Counted from the first letter of the stretch, positions 20,943 through 32,683 are shown. The stretch: 64,000 bases of DNA from an uncultured SAR86 cluster bacterium (GCA_902579825.1 CACHII010000005.1:1-64000), one strand, 5' to 3'. Numbers and translations are program-made. The notes: generated by a model from the letters alone, not told the origin.

Positions 20943-21329
20943 ATGTTGGATTCTAAAAATCCAGATTCAATTAAGAATGCCAAAAGGTTCATCAGAACTG
21001 TTTTAGATAAAACACTTGATAATTCAAAAAACCCAGCTTCTCTGAATTATTTTCAGTCCGACACCTATAAATTTATTTTCTTAATGAGTTTTATATGGGA
21101 ATATTTAGAAGGTTCTGAAATTTCACAAGAATATGCAATCTCATTGGTGCCTAAGAAATTTGCTTCCAGAATTAAACGTCTTCAAGTCCTAAAACAGGCA
21201 GTAAAATTGGGCTATATTAGCGAAACATCATCAAGTACAGATAAAAGAAGAAGACTGTATGAGCCCACTCAAACACTTATGAATGACTTTTTAAGTTATG
21301 TAGATGCAATTAATTCTAAAACTGCATAA
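20943..21329 (+). CDS. Small MarR-like winged-helix protein, function unknown
   Basis: I do not recognise a named family. The 128-residue protein looks helical, with a putative winged-helix segment in its second half: SLVPKKFASRIKRLQVLKQAVKLGYI as the helix-turn-helix, then a wing with DKRRRLYEPT, which resembles the DxRxxxLxxT wing of MarR proteins. A DNA-binding regulator is the likeliest reading. AGGAG (20933-20937) precedes the ATG at normal spacing. It is preceded by a sigma-54-like site and followed after 48 bases by msrB. It may control its neighbours, but nothing shows its target. Confidence 0.7.
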   Translation: MLDSKNPDSIKNAKRFIRTVLDKTLDNSKNPASLNYFQSDTYKFIFLMSFIWEYLEGSEISQEYAISLVPKKFASRIKRLQVLKQAVKLGYISETSSSTDKRRRLYEPTQTLMNDFLSYVDAINSKTA

Positions 21330-21377
21330 TATTTCCTAAATCTACCTATATAACTTCTTTTTAATTACAATGTAGTT

Positions 21378-21773
21378 ATGTCGAAGTTGAACAGAAATAA
21401 AGAGGAATGGAAACAGTTACTAACTGATGAGAGTTATAGAGTAACAAGAGAATCTGGAACAGAAAGAGCATTCACAGGCAAATATTGGAACTTTCATGAA
21501 GATGGAGTATATAAATGCATCTGTTGTGGTGAAAATTTATTTGACTCGTTTTCAAAATATGATTCAGGATGTGGCTGGCCTAGTTTTTTTGTTCCCGCAA
21601 ATAATAATGTTATTGATGAATTTGAAGATAATTCATTGGGAATGGTAAGAACAGAAGTTAAATGTTCTAATTGTGACGCTCATCTTGGACATGTATTTAA
21701 TGATGGACCTCAGCCTACTGGTTTAAGGTATTGTATAAATTCAGCTGCATTAGATTTTGAAAAAAACAACTGA
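21378..21773 (+). CDS. msrB: Peptide-methionine (R)-S-oxide reductase
   Basis: Repairs methionine-R-sulfoxide in proteins. Two CxxC pairs that bind structural zinc (CICCGE and CSNCDAH) are present, along with [14 protein letters not shown] and the catalytic cysteine in [10 protein letters not shown]. Length 131 matches MsrB. It overlaps murJ by 17 bases, so the two may be translated together. With NiSOD at 32927, it is one of the visible oxidative-damage functions here. Confidence 0.97.
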   Translation: MSKLNRNKEEWKQLLTDESYRVTRESGTERAFTGKYWNFHEDGVYKCICCGENLFDSFSKYDSGCGWPSFFVPANNNVIDEFEDNSLGMVRTEVKCSNCDAHLGHVFNDGPQPTGLRYCINSAALDFEKNN

Positions 21774-23325
21774 ACTTAAAAAAAGAGATTCAAATGATAT
21801 TTTAAGCAACCTTAAAAAAGTTGTTTCTGGTACAAGTTTATCTAGGTTTTTTGGCTTAATAAGAGACATAGCAACAACTAACCTAATGGGCGCATCAGTA
21901 TTTCATGACATATATATTGTATGTTTAAAAATTCCCAATCTCTTTAGAAGATTCTTTGCAGAAGGCGCATTTAATCAAGCATTTATTCCTGTCTATAGCG
22001 ATTATTACAAAAATGAAAATAATAATGAAACGAAAGAATTTTTAAATGCAATTGCTGGAGCTTTATTAGCTGTTTTATTTATTTTTACTATTGTTGTTTT
22101 AATATTTACTCCTGTTTTTATATTGATATTTGCTCCTGGTTTTTATATTGACCCTGAAAAAAAAGATCTTTCTATTCAAGTTCTCAGAATTATGTTTCCT
22201 TATCTAGCTTTAATATCCTTAGTAGCATTTGCAAGTGGTATTCAAAACACTCATCAGAAATTTTCAATACCAGCATTCACTCCAGTATTATTTAATGTGA
22301 TTCTTATAATCGCAGCTTCTTTTATAGCACCCAACTATGATATGCCCATCCTGGTTCTTGCTTGGGGTGTTTTATTGGCAGGATTTGTGCAGTTGATAAT
22401 TCAAGTCTCGCCTCTTATCAATATAGATAAACTTCCAGTACCTAAATTAGATTTTAACAACGAAGGTGTAAGGAAGTTTATGACCATAATATTTCCTGCA
22501 ATCATTGCTGGAGGCATTCTGCAAATCAATCTATTGATTGATACTATCTTTGCCTCGTTGCTTCAAACAGGAAGCCCAACCTGGCTATATATATCAGACA
22601 GGTTAATACAATTTCCAATGGGAATATTTGCAATTGCAATAGGAACAGTTTTATTGCCAACATTATCAAAATATGATTTGAGCACTGAGAAAAATAACTT
22701 TATTAGCACTATTAAAAAAGGACAAAAATTTGTTTTATTTATTGGAATTCCCTCATTAATTGGATTATTTTTTTGTGCAGAAGACTTAATAAGTACTATT
22801 TTTTACAGAGGCGCTTTTACGGAAGTAGATGTAATTAATTCATCATATAGTTTGATGGCTTTTTCTTTTGGATTACCTTTTTTTATGTTAATGAAGGTAT
22901 TAACTCCAGCTTTTTTTTCAAGAAAAGATACTACTACTCCAATGAGAGTAGCTCTAATATCGCTTTTTTTAAATGCAGCTCTGAACTATTATTTGGCTTT
23001 TGTTCTAAATCTTGGTCATGTAGGTATTGCGATAGGCAGCTCATTAGCAGCCTTAGTTAGTGTTTGCATCTTAGAATTAATTTTATATAGAAGTGGGTTT
23101 ATTAAATCATATTCTTTTGTAAGCAGATTTAGTTTAATGATTTTATTTGCAAGCTGCTCATTGGCATTGTTTTTACACTTTTATACTCAAAAAATTAATT
23201 TTATAGAATTAAATCATCTTGATAGAATTCTTTTCTTATTTATAGAAGTGACAATAGCCACGTTAATTTATTTTACAATTTCCAGAGTTATCTATGGAAA
23301 ATCATTAAGAAAAATTTTTGAATAA
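21757..23325 (+). CDS. murJ: Lipid II flippase MurJ (MviN)
   Basis: MOP-superfamily flippase moving lipid II across the inner membrane for peptidoglycan synthesis. The N-terminus has the family signature [16 protein letters not shown] and a following [15 protein letters not shown]; 13-14 membrane helices are predicted by eye over 522 residues, including the second-half motif [18 protein letters not shown]. The start is TTG at 21757 inside the msrB end; no good ATG lies upstream of the conserved region and no strong Shine-Dalgarno is seen, so translation is probably coupled to msrB. ribF follows after one base, as murJ-ribF-ileS-lspA-ispH in related bacteria. Confidence 0.96.
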   Translation: MKKTTELKKRDSNDILSNLKKVVSGTSLSRFFGLIRDIATTNLMGASVFHDIYIVCLKIPNLFRRFFAEGAFNQAFIPVYSDYYKNENNNETKEFLNAIAGALLAVLFIFTIVVLIFTPVFILIFAPGFYIDPEKKDLSIQVLRIMFPYLALISLVAFASGIQNTHQKFSIPAFTPVLFNVILIIAASFIAPNYDMPILVLAWGVLLAGFVQLIIQVSPLINIDKLPVPKLDFNNEGVRKFMTIIFPAIIAGGILQINLLIDTIFASLLQTGSPTWLYISDRLIQFPMGIFAIAIGTVLLPTLSKYDLSTEKNNFISTIKKGQKFVLFIGIPSLIGLFFCAEDLISTIFYRGAFTEVDVINSSYSLMAFSFGLPFFMLMKVLTPAFFSRKDTTTPMRVALISLFLNAALNYYLAFVLNLGHVGIAIGSSLAALVSVCILELILYRSGFIKSYSFVSRFSLMILFASCSLALFLHFYTQKINFIELNHLDRILFLFIEVTIATLIYFTISRVIYGKSLRKIFE

Positions 23326-23326
23326 G

Positions 23327-24289
23327 ATGTATTTGATTAGAGGACAGCATAATTTAGATTTATTTAATTCAAGATTTCCTGGACTAAGACTTTGTGGAAC
23401 AATTGGTAATTTTGATGGCTTGCATTTAGGACATCAAGCAATATTAAATAAAGTAAAAAAAAATGCTCAACAAAATGACGCCAAAACAATAGTTTTTTTT
23501 ACCGAGCCACATGCCTCAGAATATTTTGCGAAGGTAAGAGACCAAAATATTATGCCTCCACCAAGGATATGTCCTTGGCGTGAGAAACTAAAATTGCTGA
23601 GACAGAATAAAATTGATTTCGCATTTTTCTTAAAATTTAATGATTCTCTTAGAACTATGCCACCTGAAGATTTTATTTCAGAAATTTTAGAATCAATTAA
23701 TTTAGTAAGTTTTACTGTTGGGGATGATTTTCGCTTTGGCGAGAATAGAAAAGGCGACTCTAATCTATTAAAAAGCTGGGGAGATAAAAATAATGTAATT
23801 GTAGAAAATACTGAAACTATTCTTCACAAAGGTGAAAGAGTTAGCAGCACAAGAATTAGAAACGAATTAATGAATAATAATTTTGATTTAGCTGAAGAAT
23901 TGTTGGGAAGACCATATACTTTTTCAGGTAAAGTGGTTCATGGTCAACACCTTGGCAGAACCATTGATATTCCAACTGCAAATATTTGGCTTCCAGATCA
24001 AAGATTACCGATTAAGGGCGTTTATGCTGTTAAATGTAAATTAGAAAAAGAACAATTGAATGGAATTGCTAATATGGGAATAAGACCTACAGTTGGAGGA
24101 GATAAACCAGTTTTAGAAGTACATCTATTCAATTTTAATAAAAATATTTACTCTAAAAGATTGCAAGTCAGATTTATAAAAAAAATACGAGATGAAAAGA
24201 AATTTGATAATTTAGACATGCTAAAATTACAAATTCAAAAGGATATATCTTTAGCTCAAAATATTTTAAATACGCCAAATGACAATTAA
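23327..24289 (+). CDS. ribF: Bifunctional riboflavin kinase/FAD synthetase
   Basis: Makes FMN and then FAD. The N-terminal FAD synthetase domain has TIGNFDGLHLGHQAIL, GDDFRFGENRKGD and STRIRNEL; the C-terminal flavokinase domain has GRPYTFSGKVVHG, GRTIDIPTANIWLP and GVYAV. ATG at 23327 (MYLIRGQHNL, like E. coli MKLIRGIHNL) is chosen over TTG at 23318. Length 320. It overlaps ileS by 11 bases. Its product FAD is the cofactor for SdhA and Lpd encoded nearby. Confidence 0.97.
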   Translation: MYLIRGQHNLDLFNSRFPGLRLCGTIGNFDGLHLGHQAILNKVKKNAQQNDAKTIVFFTEPHASEYFAKVRDQNIMPPPRICPWREKLKLLRQNKIDFAFFLKFNDSLRTMPPEDFISEILESINLVSFTVGDDFRFGENRKGDSNLLKSWGDKNNVIVENTETILHKGERVSSTRIRNELMNNNFDLAEELLGRPYTFSGKVVHGQHLGRTIDIPTANIWLPDQRLPIKGVYAVKCKLEKEQLNGIANMGIRPTVGGDKPVLEVHLFNFNKNIYSKRLQVRFIKKIRDEKKFDNLDMLKLQIQKDISLAQNILNTPNDN

Positions 24290-27050
24290 TTATAGAGATA
24301 CATTAAATCTGCCGGTTACTGATTTCTCAATGAAAGCAGGATTACCAAGAAAAGAACCAGAAATATTGGATTTGTGGTCAAGTTCAGATTTATACGGAAA
24401 GATAAGAAAAAAATATGAGGATAAAGAATTATTTCTTTTACATGACGGACCTCCATATGCAAATGGTGACATACATCTTGGACATTCAGTTAATAAAATC
24501 TTAAAAGATATTACTATCAAGCATAAAACAATGCAGGGTTTTAATGCACCATTTGTTCCAGGTTGGGATTGTCATGGTCTTCCCATTGAGCTGAATGTTG
24601 AAAAGAAACATGGAAAAAATAGTGAGCTTGTTAAGAATAAAGAGAGCTTCCAAAAAGCATGTAAAGAATATGCTGAGAGCCAAATAAAAAAACAATTAGT
24701 TGATTTTAAAAGACTAGGCGTGCTAGGTGATTGGGAAAATTCCTATAAATCATTAGATCCAAAATTTGAAGCAGATATCGTCAGATCGCTTGGCATTATT
24801 TACAATGAAGGATATCTAGAAAAGGGTGAAAAACCTGTCCATTGGTGCCAAGAAAGTGGATCATCATTAGCAGAGGCTGAAGTTGAATATATTGATAAAA
24901 CATCAAAAGCAATTGATGTTGCTTTCAGAGTTGAAGATTCTTCTTTAGACACTGTAAAAGGCTTATTTAATAGCGACGAGCCAGATGAAATATCATTTAT
25001 TATATGGACAACAACTCCATGGACAATACCCTCAAATGTAGCTGTATGTATCAATCCTAAGTATAAGTATTCATTAATTAAAATGAATGAAAAATTTTAT
25101 GTATTAGCTTTTGAGATGATAGAACAATGCACCAAACGATGGAAGCAAAAATTCGATCTTATATCAACAATTAAGGGTGAAAAATTAATTGATATTAATC
25201 TTATTCATCCTTTTCTAGATAGAAAATCAGTTCTTCTCCATGCAGATCACGTTACAACTGAAGCAGGAACAGGTTGTGTTCATACCGCTCCAGCTCATGG
25301 TATGGATGATTATTTAATATGTAAGAAAAATAATATTGATACCATCCACTCACTTAATAACAAGGCTTTATTCAAAGATGAATTAGATTTTATTGCAGGA
25401 TTACCTGCTTTGAAAGCAGACCCACTTATCATTGAGAAATTACAAGAGCATGATGTCCTAGTTAACATAGAAGATTATCATCATTCTTACCCTCATTGTT
25501 GGAGACGTAAAACGCCACTAATTTTTACATCTACTCCTCAATGGTTTATTTCTATGAAAAAAAATAATCTTATTAATGAAGCCCTTAATCAAATTAATAA
25601 TGTTAATTGGGAGCCCTCGTGGGGTCTTCAAAGAATCCAATCCATGCTTACCGATAGACCAGATTGGTGTGTTTCAAGACAAAGAAACTGGGGAGTACCA
25701 ATAACTTTAGTTGTTCATAAAGATACTGGGGAAATACATCCAAATCAAAAAGATCTATTTGAAAAATTTGCACTCACAATTGAAAAACAAGGAATTTCAG
25801 CTTGGGATAAGTTAGATTTAAAAGATTATATTCAAGATTATGATGAGTATGTTAAAACTTCTGATTCTCTTGATGTTTGGTTTGATTCTGGAATAACACA
25901 TTATGCCGTTTCCTCAAAAAGATTTGGTGAAAATACTGTCGCAGATCTTTATTTGGAAGGCTCAGACCAGCACAGGGGATGGTTTCAATCCTCATTATTG
26001 ACAAGTATAGCCATGAATAATTCTGCACCTTATAAAACAGTTCTTACTCACGGATTTGTTGTGGATGAACAAGGAAGAAAGCAGTCAAAATCACTCGGAA
26101 ATGTTGTCTCTCCACAGAAAGTTTGGGATAGCTTGGGAGCAGATATTTTAAGACTTTGGGTTGCTTCAACAGATTTTAGAAGTGAAATGGTAGCATCTGA
26201 TGAAATATTGAAGAGAACTTCCGATCAGTATAGACGTATCAGAAATACTTTCAGATTTATTCTTGGAAACTTAAGTGATTTTAACAATAAAAATAAAGTT
26301 CAGTTTGAGAATCAAGTCGAATTAGATAAATGGATAATTAATGAAACTAAAATTCTTCAAAAAGAAGTAATCAGCCTTTATGAATCGTATTCTTACCATA
26401 AGGCAATCCAAAAAATACATAACTTTTGTGTTAACGAATTAGGTGGAATATACCTAGATGTTGTAAAAGATAGGCTTTACACCTGCAAAAATGATTCGTC
26501 TGCAAGAAGATCATGTCAAACCAGTCTTGATTTTATTTTAAATGTATTAGTTAGGTTGATTGCACCCATTCTTTCATACACGGCAGAAGAAATATGGCAG
26601 TCAAGTAATAGATTAAATAGTCAGGAGGACTCTGTTTTTCTATCTAACTTTGATATTTCTGAACTAAGTTTTGAATCAGATATTAATCAATCTGAATGGA
26701 AGAGAATTTTTGAAGTTAAGGACGCTGTAAATCAATCTATAGAAGAAATGAGAAATGAAAATAAAATCAAAGGATCGCTTGATTCAGTAGTAGATATTCA
26801 AGCTACTTCAAATGATCTTAATATTCTTAAAAAGTTAGGCTCAGAACTTCATTTTTTATTTATTTCCTCAGAAGCGAATGTAAATGAAGGAAAAAACTTC
26901 AAAATTAAAGTAAATCCCTCAAAGAACTCAAAATGTGTCAGATGCTGGCATAGATGTTTTTCAGTAGGATCTAGCAAAGAACATCCTGAATTGTGTACTA
27001 GATGCATTGAAAATATAGATGATGAGGGTGAAAAAAGAAGTTTTGTATAA
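24279..27050 (+). CDS. ileS: Isoleucyl-tRNA synthetase (KQSKS variant)
   Basis: Class I synthetase charging tRNA-Ile, with an editing domain and a C-terminal zinc finger. The HIGH motif appears as HLGH in PPYANGDIHLGHS; the editing domain contains WTTTPWTIPSN and the HTAPAHGMDD threonine-rich site; the second signature is KQSKS at residues 601-605 rather than KMSKS. The zinc ligands are CVRCWHRC and CTRC near the end. Length 923 (E. coli 938). It overlaps ribF by 11 bases and lspA by about 32. No T-box or other leader is possible with this overlap. Confidence 0.98.
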   Translation: MTINYRDTLNLPVTDFSMKAGLPRKEPEILDLWSSSDLYGKIRKKYEDKELFLLHDGPPYANGDIHLGHSVNKILKDITIKHKTMQGFNAPFVPGWDCHGLPIELNVEKKHGKNSELVKNKESFQKACKEYAESQIKKQLVDFKRLGVLGDWENSYKSLDPKFEADIVRSLGIIYNEGYLEKGEKPVHWCQESGSSLAEAEVEYIDKTSKAIDVAFRVEDSSLDTVKGLFNSDEPDEISFIIWTTTPWTIPSNVAVCINPKYKYSLIKMNEKFYVLAFEMIEQCTKRWKQKFDLISTIKGEKLIDINLIHPFLDRKSVLLHADHVTTEAGTGCVHTAPAHGMDDYLICKKNNIDTIHSLNNKALFKDELDFIAGLPALKADPLIIEKLQEHDVLVNIEDYHHSYPHCWRRKTPLIFTSTPQWFISMKKNNLINEALNQINNVNWEPSWGLQRIQSMLTDRPDWCVSRQRNWGVPITLVVHKDTGEIHPNQKDLFEKFALTIEKQGISAWDKLDLKDYIQDYDEYVKTSDSLDVWFDSGITHYAVSSKRFGENTVADLYLEGSDQHRGWFQSSLLTSIAMNNSAPYKTVLTHGFVVDEQGRKQSKSLGNVVSPQKVWDSLGADILRLWVASTDFRSEMVASDEILKRTSDQYRRIRNTFRFILGNLSDFNNKNKVQFENQVELDKWIINETKILQKEVISLYESYSYHKAIQKIHNFCVNELGGIYLDVVKDRLYTCKNDSSARRSCQTSLDFILNVLVRLIAPILSYTAEEIWQSSNRLNSQEDSVFLSNFDISELSFESDINQSEWKRIFEVKDAVNQSIEEMRNENKIKGSLDSVVDIQATSNDLNILKKLGSELHFLFISSEANVNEGKNFKIKVNPSKNSKCVRCWHRCFSVGSSKEHPELCTRCIENIDDEGEKRSFV

Positions 27051-27510
27051 ATTAATTTATCCAGTCTTAATTATTCTTCTTGTAGTATTAGACTTATTTT
27101 CAAAAGATTATGCAGCTAATAATTTCTTATTTGCACAATCATATACAACTTTTATACCATTCATTGATTTTTTGCTAATATATAATTCTGGAATTGCTTT
27201 TGGTATATTTGATGGTTATGGAAGTTTAGCCTCAAACTTATTATTAGTAATTACCATTTTTATTCTCATATACCTAATTAGATTGCTTGTAAAAGAAAAA
27301 GCTCTGATTGCTAAGTTTGCATTATCATTAATTATTGCTGGCGCATTAGGAAACATCATTGATAGATTTATTGATGGAAAAGTTACTGATTTTCTTCATC
27401 TAGAGTTTGGAAGCTTTTCCTTTTTTATATTCAATCTTGCAGATGCATTTATAACGCTTGGAGCAATTTTGATTATATACTTTGAATTAATTTATAAGGC
27501 AAAACAATGA
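27019..27510 (+). CDS. lspA: Prolipoprotein signal peptidase (signal peptidase II)
   Basis: Inner-membrane aspartyl protease that removes lipoprotein signal peptides, needed for products such as BamB. Four membrane segments and the catalytic aspartates are visible in GALGNIIDRFIDGKVTDF and FNLADAFITLG, with NSGIAFG upstream. Three starts are possible: ATG at 27019 or 27022, or GTG at 27028; none has a convincing Shine-Dalgarno. All lie within ileS, so translation is probably coupled. It overlaps ispH by four bases. Confidence 0.95.
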   Translation: MMRVKKEVLYKLIYPVLIILLVVLDLFSKDYAANNFLFAQSYTTFIPFIDFLLIYNSGIAFGIFDGYGSLASNLLLVITIFILIYLIRLLVKEKALIAKFALSLIIAGALGNIIDRFIDGKVTDFLHLEFGSFSFFIFNLADAFITLGAILIIYFELIYKAKQ

Positions 27511-28445
27511 CTAAACAGATTAAATTAGCAAATCCACGTGGTTTCTGTGCTGGCGTTGATAGAGCAATTGATATCGTAAATAAGGCTTTGGATATATACG
27601 GAGCCCCAGTTTATGTAAAACATGAGGTCGTTCATAATAAAGTTGTTGTGGCAGATTTAAGGGATAGAGGTGCAATTTTTGTAGAAAAAATTGATGAAAT
27701 TCCAGATGATTCACTTGTAATTTTTAGTGCACATGGTGTTTCAAGCTCTGTAGAAGAAGAAACAAAATCAAGAAATTTGAATTTTTTCGATGCAACCTGT
27801 CCACTTGTCACAAAAGTTCATATGGAAGTCAGAAAGCATGCTAAAGCTAGCAAAGATATCATTTTGGTTGGGCACCAAGGTCATCCAGAAGTTGAAGGAA
27901 CAATGGGTAGGCATATAAATTCTGATAATAGTTCAATATATCTTGTTCAAAATGAGTTAGATGCTAAAAATATAGAAATTAACAATCCAACAAAATTAGC
28001 TTTGGTCACCCAAACCACTTTAAGCGTTGATGAAACAAAATCAATTATTGATATTTTGAAACATAGGTTTCCAGAAATAGATACACCAAAAAAGGACGAC
28101 ATTTGTTATGCAACACAAAATCGACAAGATGCTGTAAAGCAGCTTGCACTAGAATCAGATTTTATGATAGTTGTGGGTTCAAAAAATAGCTCAAATTCAA
28201 ATAGACTTAGTGAGCTAGCTGAAAAATGTGGTTGTAGATCAATTCTAATCGATGAATTTACAGATATCGATTTAGATGATTTAAAAAATTATTCTAAAAT
28301 TTCTATTACTGCAGGTGCTTCAGCTCCTGAGTCAAAAGTTATGGAAATTGCAAAATCGTTAGAACAGCATACAGATGCAGAAATAATTGAGCATGGTGAA
28401 GACAATGAAGATATTTACTTCAAATTGCCGCCAGGATTAAGATAA
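27507..28445 (+). CDS. ispH: 4-hydroxy-3-methylbut-2-enyl diphosphate reductase (IspH/LytB)
   Basis: Last enzyme of the MEP pathway, reducing HMBPP to IPP and DMAPP. The three cluster cysteines lie in NPRGFCAGVDRA, DATCPLVTKVH and DDICYATQNRQ; other family motifs are HEVVHN, GHQGHPEVEGTMG and the SAPESKV stretch. Length 312 matches E. coli (316). It works downstream of IspG (2218-3324). The ileS-lspA-ispH order is conserved in Gammaproteobacteria. ampD starts immediately after its stop codon. Confidence 0.98.
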   Translation: MTKQIKLANPRGFCAGVDRAIDIVNKALDIYGAPVYVKHEVVHNKVVVADLRDRGAIFVEKIDEIPDDSLVIFSAHGVSSSVEEETKSRNLNFFDATCPLVTKVHMEVRKHAKASKDIILVGHQGHPEVEGTMGRHINSDNSSIYLVQNELDAKNIEINNPTKLALVTQTTLSVDETKSIIDILKHRFPEIDTPKKDDICYATQNRQDAVKQLALESDFMIVVGSKNSSNSNRLSELAEKCGCRSILIDEFTDIDLDDLKNYSKISITAGASAPESKVMEIAKSLEQHTDAEIIEHGEDNEDIYFKLPPGLR

Positions 28446-28985
28446 ATGAAGATAGAAAATCATCTCATCAAAAATATTGAATATATTAAATCACCTAATT
28501 TTAATGATAGATCAGAAAATTATAGTATTAAGTTAATTGTTATACATGCAATAAGCCTACCTCCAAAAGAGTATGGTGGCGATTATGTAGAAAATTTTTT
28601 TTTAAATAAATTAAAGATTACAGATCATGAATATTTTAAAGAAATTAAAGATCTAAAAGTATCATCTCATTTGTATATTAAACGTGATGGCAAAATAATA
28701 CAATTTGTGCCTTTTGATAAAAGAGCATGGCATGCGGGCGAGTCGAGCTTTAATGGTGAATGTGATTGTAATGATTTTTCTATTGGAATTGAGCTCGAAG
28801 GCTCGGATTGTGATAATTTCACAGATCATCAATATCAAGTTTTAATTGATGTTACTAAACAATTGATGAACGAATACCCTGATATTAAAAAAAATTCAAT
28901 TAAAGGTCATTCGGACATAGCTCCTAAAAGAAAAACAGATCCAGGAGATAAATTTGAATGGAATAGGTATCTCAATAAAATATGA
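28446..28985 (+). CDS. ampD: 1,6-anhydro-N-acetylmuramyl-L-alanine amidase AmpD
   Basis: Zinc amidase that cleaves anhydro-muropeptides in the cytosol during cell-wall recycling. The zinc ligands are seen as His in VIHAISLPP, His in KGHSDIAP and Asp in KTDPGDKF; FVPFDKRAWHAG and CNDFSIGIELEG match E. coli AmpD closely. Length 179. There are no bases between the ispH stop and this ATG, and it overlaps ampG by four bases, forming an import-and-cleave pair. No ampC or ampR is seen, so the role is probably recycling rather than beta-lactamase control. Confidence 0.97.
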   Translation: MKIENHLIKNIEYIKSPNFNDRSENYSIKLIVIHAISLPPKEYGGDYVENFFLNKLKITDHEYFKEIKDLKVSSHLYIKRDGKIIQFVPFDKRAWHAGESSFNGECDCNDFSIGIELEGSDCDNFTDHQYQVLIDVTKQLMNEYPDIKKNSIKGHSDIAPKRKTDPGDKFEWNRYLNKI

Positions 28986-30295
28986 ATCAAAGAGAACTAA
29001 AAAGAATTTTGTCATTTACAGGATTTGGTTTTGCATCTGGTCTTCCTTATGTATTAGTTTTTATTACTTTAACTGCATGGCTGAGAAGTGAAGGTTTAAA
29101 TTTAAGCGTCATTGGATTTTTTGGATGGATAACCCTGACTTATTCATTAAAATTTTTATGGGCTCCTTTTGTAGATAGATTTTCTATTCCTATACTAAAC
29201 ATCATAGGTTCAAGAAGAAGTTGGATATTATTAATGCAAATTATTATTTTGATATCACTTATATTTATTTCTTTAATAGATCCAACAAATAATTTATTAA
29301 TATTCGCACTTGTTGCACTAATCATAGCTTTTGCAGGTTCAATACAGGACATAGCTATTGATGCTTATCGAATAGAAAGTGCACCCTTAGAAGATCAAGG
29401 TAATTTGGCTGCTGGTTATCAATTTGGTTATAGAATTTCAATCTTGGTAGGATCATCTTTATCCCTTCTTATTGCTGATGCATATTCTTGGCCAACGGCA
29501 TATCAATTAATGGCGCTTATAATAGCTCTGAATGTTCTTTGTTCATTTGCAATATCTATAGAAGAAAAGAATGAAAATTTAGTTAAGTTAAATCACATAA
29601 ATTCAGTTGTAGAGCCATTAAAGGATTTTTTTGAAAGATTTGGTATTAAATTAGCATCAATGCTTTTGCTAATAGTAGCAACTTATAGGTTGACTGATAT
29701 AGTGATGGGGCCGATGGCTAACCCCTTTTATATTGATTTGGGTTATACATTATCAGAAATTGGATATGTAAAAGTAGTTGCGCTAATTGCAACAATTATT
29801 GGTGTGTTTATTGGAGGATTCTTTATTAAAAAAATAGGACTCTATAAGTCTTTAATGATAGGTGCTTTTTTGGTTATGTTTACAAACTTATTGTTCTCTT
29901 TTGCAGCAATAAGCGAAAAAAATCTTACCCTGTTGTCATTAATTGTTGCATCAGACAGTGTTACTGCTGGTATTGTTGGCACAGTAAATATTACATTTTT
30001 AACCAGCTTAGTTTCAATCAAATATACAGGTTTCCAGTATGCTTTATTAACTTCATTAATGGCATTTTTAGGAAAAATATTTAGCGGTTTTTCAGGTATT
30101 TTAGTTGAAAACTTTCAAGAAATGTATGGTTTTTCATATGGATGGATGACATTTTATATATTTACTTCAGCACTTACTTTACCGGCAATTTCAATGATTC
30201 TCTTTAATAAAAACTTTTTCATAAACAAACCAAGTGTTGATTCACTAAAATCATCACCTCAAGACGAACTAAAAGATAGTCCTAAAAATTGGTAA
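28982..30295 (+). CDS. ampG: AmpG-family muropeptide permease
   Basis: MFS-type transporter that imports anhydro-muropeptides from the periplasm. The protein opens with RELKRILSFTGFGFASGLPYVL, has the AmpG-type motif GWITLTYSLKFLWAPFVDR and SIQDIAIDAYRIE, and about twelve membrane segments in 437 residues. Tight coupling with ampD (four-base overlap) supports the function. A hydrophilic serine-rich tail closes the protein. The next gene begins directly after its stop. Confidence 0.94.
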   Translation: MNQRELKRILSFTGFGFASGLPYVLVFITLTAWLRSEGLNLSVIGFFGWITLTYSLKFLWAPFVDRFSIPILNIIGSRRSWILLMQIIILISLIFISLIDPTNNLLIFALVALIIAFAGSIQDIAIDAYRIESAPLEDQGNLAAGYQFGYRISILVGSSLSLLIADAYSWPTAYQLMALIIALNVLCSFAISIEEKNENLVKLNHINSVVEPLKDFFERFGIKLASMLLLIVATYRLTDIVMGPMANPFYIDLGYTLSEIGYVKVVALIATIIGVFIGGFFIKKIGLYKSLMIGAFLVMFTNLLFSFAAISEKNLTLLSLIVASDSVTAGIVGTVNITFLTSLVSIKYTGFQYALLTSLMAFLGKIFSGFSGILVENFQEMYGFSYGWMTFYIFTSALTLPAISMILFNKNFFINKPSVDSLKSSPQDELKDSPKNW

Positions 30296-30634
30296 ATGAA
30301 TTTCACTAGATTGGTATTTTTTTCGTCGCTTACAGCTGTTTTTATTCTTAGCATTGTAAATGCAAATGAAATTGCAAATATTAATGCACTCGGATTTCTA
30401 ACAGACAAAGTAATTCATCTTATTGTTTATCTTTATTTAGCTTTAATTGGACTCATGTGTGCTTTTAAGATTAGAAAAATTGTATTGATATTTTATGTTT
30501 TTATGTTTGGTTTCTTCATAGAAATAATACATATTTTTCATCCAAATAGATTTTTTGAATATTTTGACTTACTTGCAAACTTAATTGGGGTTACAATTGC
30601 GCTTCAAATTTATAGATTAAAAAAAAAAAAATAA
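30296..30634 (+). CDS. Small VanZ-like membrane protein
   Basis: A 112-residue protein with about four hydrophobic helices. The stretch TDKVIHLIVYLYLALIG followed by FFIEIIHIFHPNRFFEYFDLLANLIG fits the VanZ-like fold (conserved H, E and a late D-x-x-A-N-x-x-G motif). VanZ-like proteins are found in many bacteria with mostly unknown roles; glycopeptide resistance should not be inferred. It abuts ampG with no spacing, suggesting a link to envelope or muropeptide recycling. It ends in a run of lysines encoded by poly-A. Confidence 0.75.
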   Translation: MNFTRLVFFSSLTAVFILSIVNANEIANINALGFLTDKVIHLIVYLYLALIGLMCAFKIRKIVLIFYVFMFGFFIEIIHIFHPNRFFEYFDLLANLIGVTIALQIYRLKKKK

Positions 30635-30635
30635 T

Positions 30636-30664
30636 CTATTGATTTATATCTATTAGCCCATAAT
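30636..30664 (+). promoter_or_regulatory. Heat-shock (sigma-32-like) promoter of groESL
   Basis: CTATTGA (30636-30642) and CCCATAAT (30657-30664) are separated by 14 bases, close to the sigma-32 pattern CTTGAAA-N13/14-CCCCATnT. It lies 42 bases before groES. No CIRCE inverted repeat was seen, consistent with sigma-32 rather than HrcA control. Confidence 0.55.
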
Positions 30665-30706
30665 TAGAGCATTAGATAAATTTAATATATTTACATGGAG
30701 AGATAA

Positions 30707-30994
30707 ATGAAGTTAAAACCTTTACATGACAATGTTCTTGTTAAAAGAACAGAAGAAGAAGAAACATCATCTGGAGGTATCATTCTTTCTGGTTCTGCAA
30801 AAGAAAAACCATCACAAGGTGAAGTAGTTGCAGTTGGACCTGGAAAAATATCTAATTCAGGAGATACAGTTGCTATGAATGTTTCAGTGGGAGACATTGT
30901 AATTTTTGGTCAATATGGCGGAAATGAGATTAAGTTAGACGGTGAAGAATATCTAATTCTGTGCGAAAAAGATATTTTTGGCGTTGTTCAATAA
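30707..30994 (+). CDS. groES: Co-chaperonin GroES
   Basis: Seven-subunit lid of the GroEL folding chamber. MKLKPLHDNVLVKR, the mobile loop (EEETSSGGIILSGSAKEKPSQG) and the terminal GEEYLILCEKDIFGVV are unmistakable. The 95-residue length is normal. TGGAGAG a few bases upstream serves as the ribosome binding site. groEL follows 26 bases downstream with its own Shine-Dalgarno (GGGAG), as in the usual groESL operon. Confidence 0.99.
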   Translation: MKLKPLHDNVLVKRTEEEETSSGGIILSGSAKEKPSQGEVVAVGPGKISNSGDTVAMNVSVGDIVIFGQYGGNEIKLDGEEYLILCEKDIFGVVQ

Positions 30995-31017
30995 ATTTTT
31001 TATATAAAGGGAGTTAA

Positions 31018-32664
<1,647 letters not shown>

Positions 32665-32683
32665 TCCTGATATTTAATATAAA

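Noticed and set aside
28446-30295. Inducible beta-lactamase control by AmpD/AmpG
   Set aside because: No ampC or ampR is nearby. The pair is the ordinary recycling route.
30296-30634. Glycopeptide resistance gene
   Set aside because: VanZ-like folds are widespread and no other van genes are present. The neighbour genes point to muropeptide recycling.
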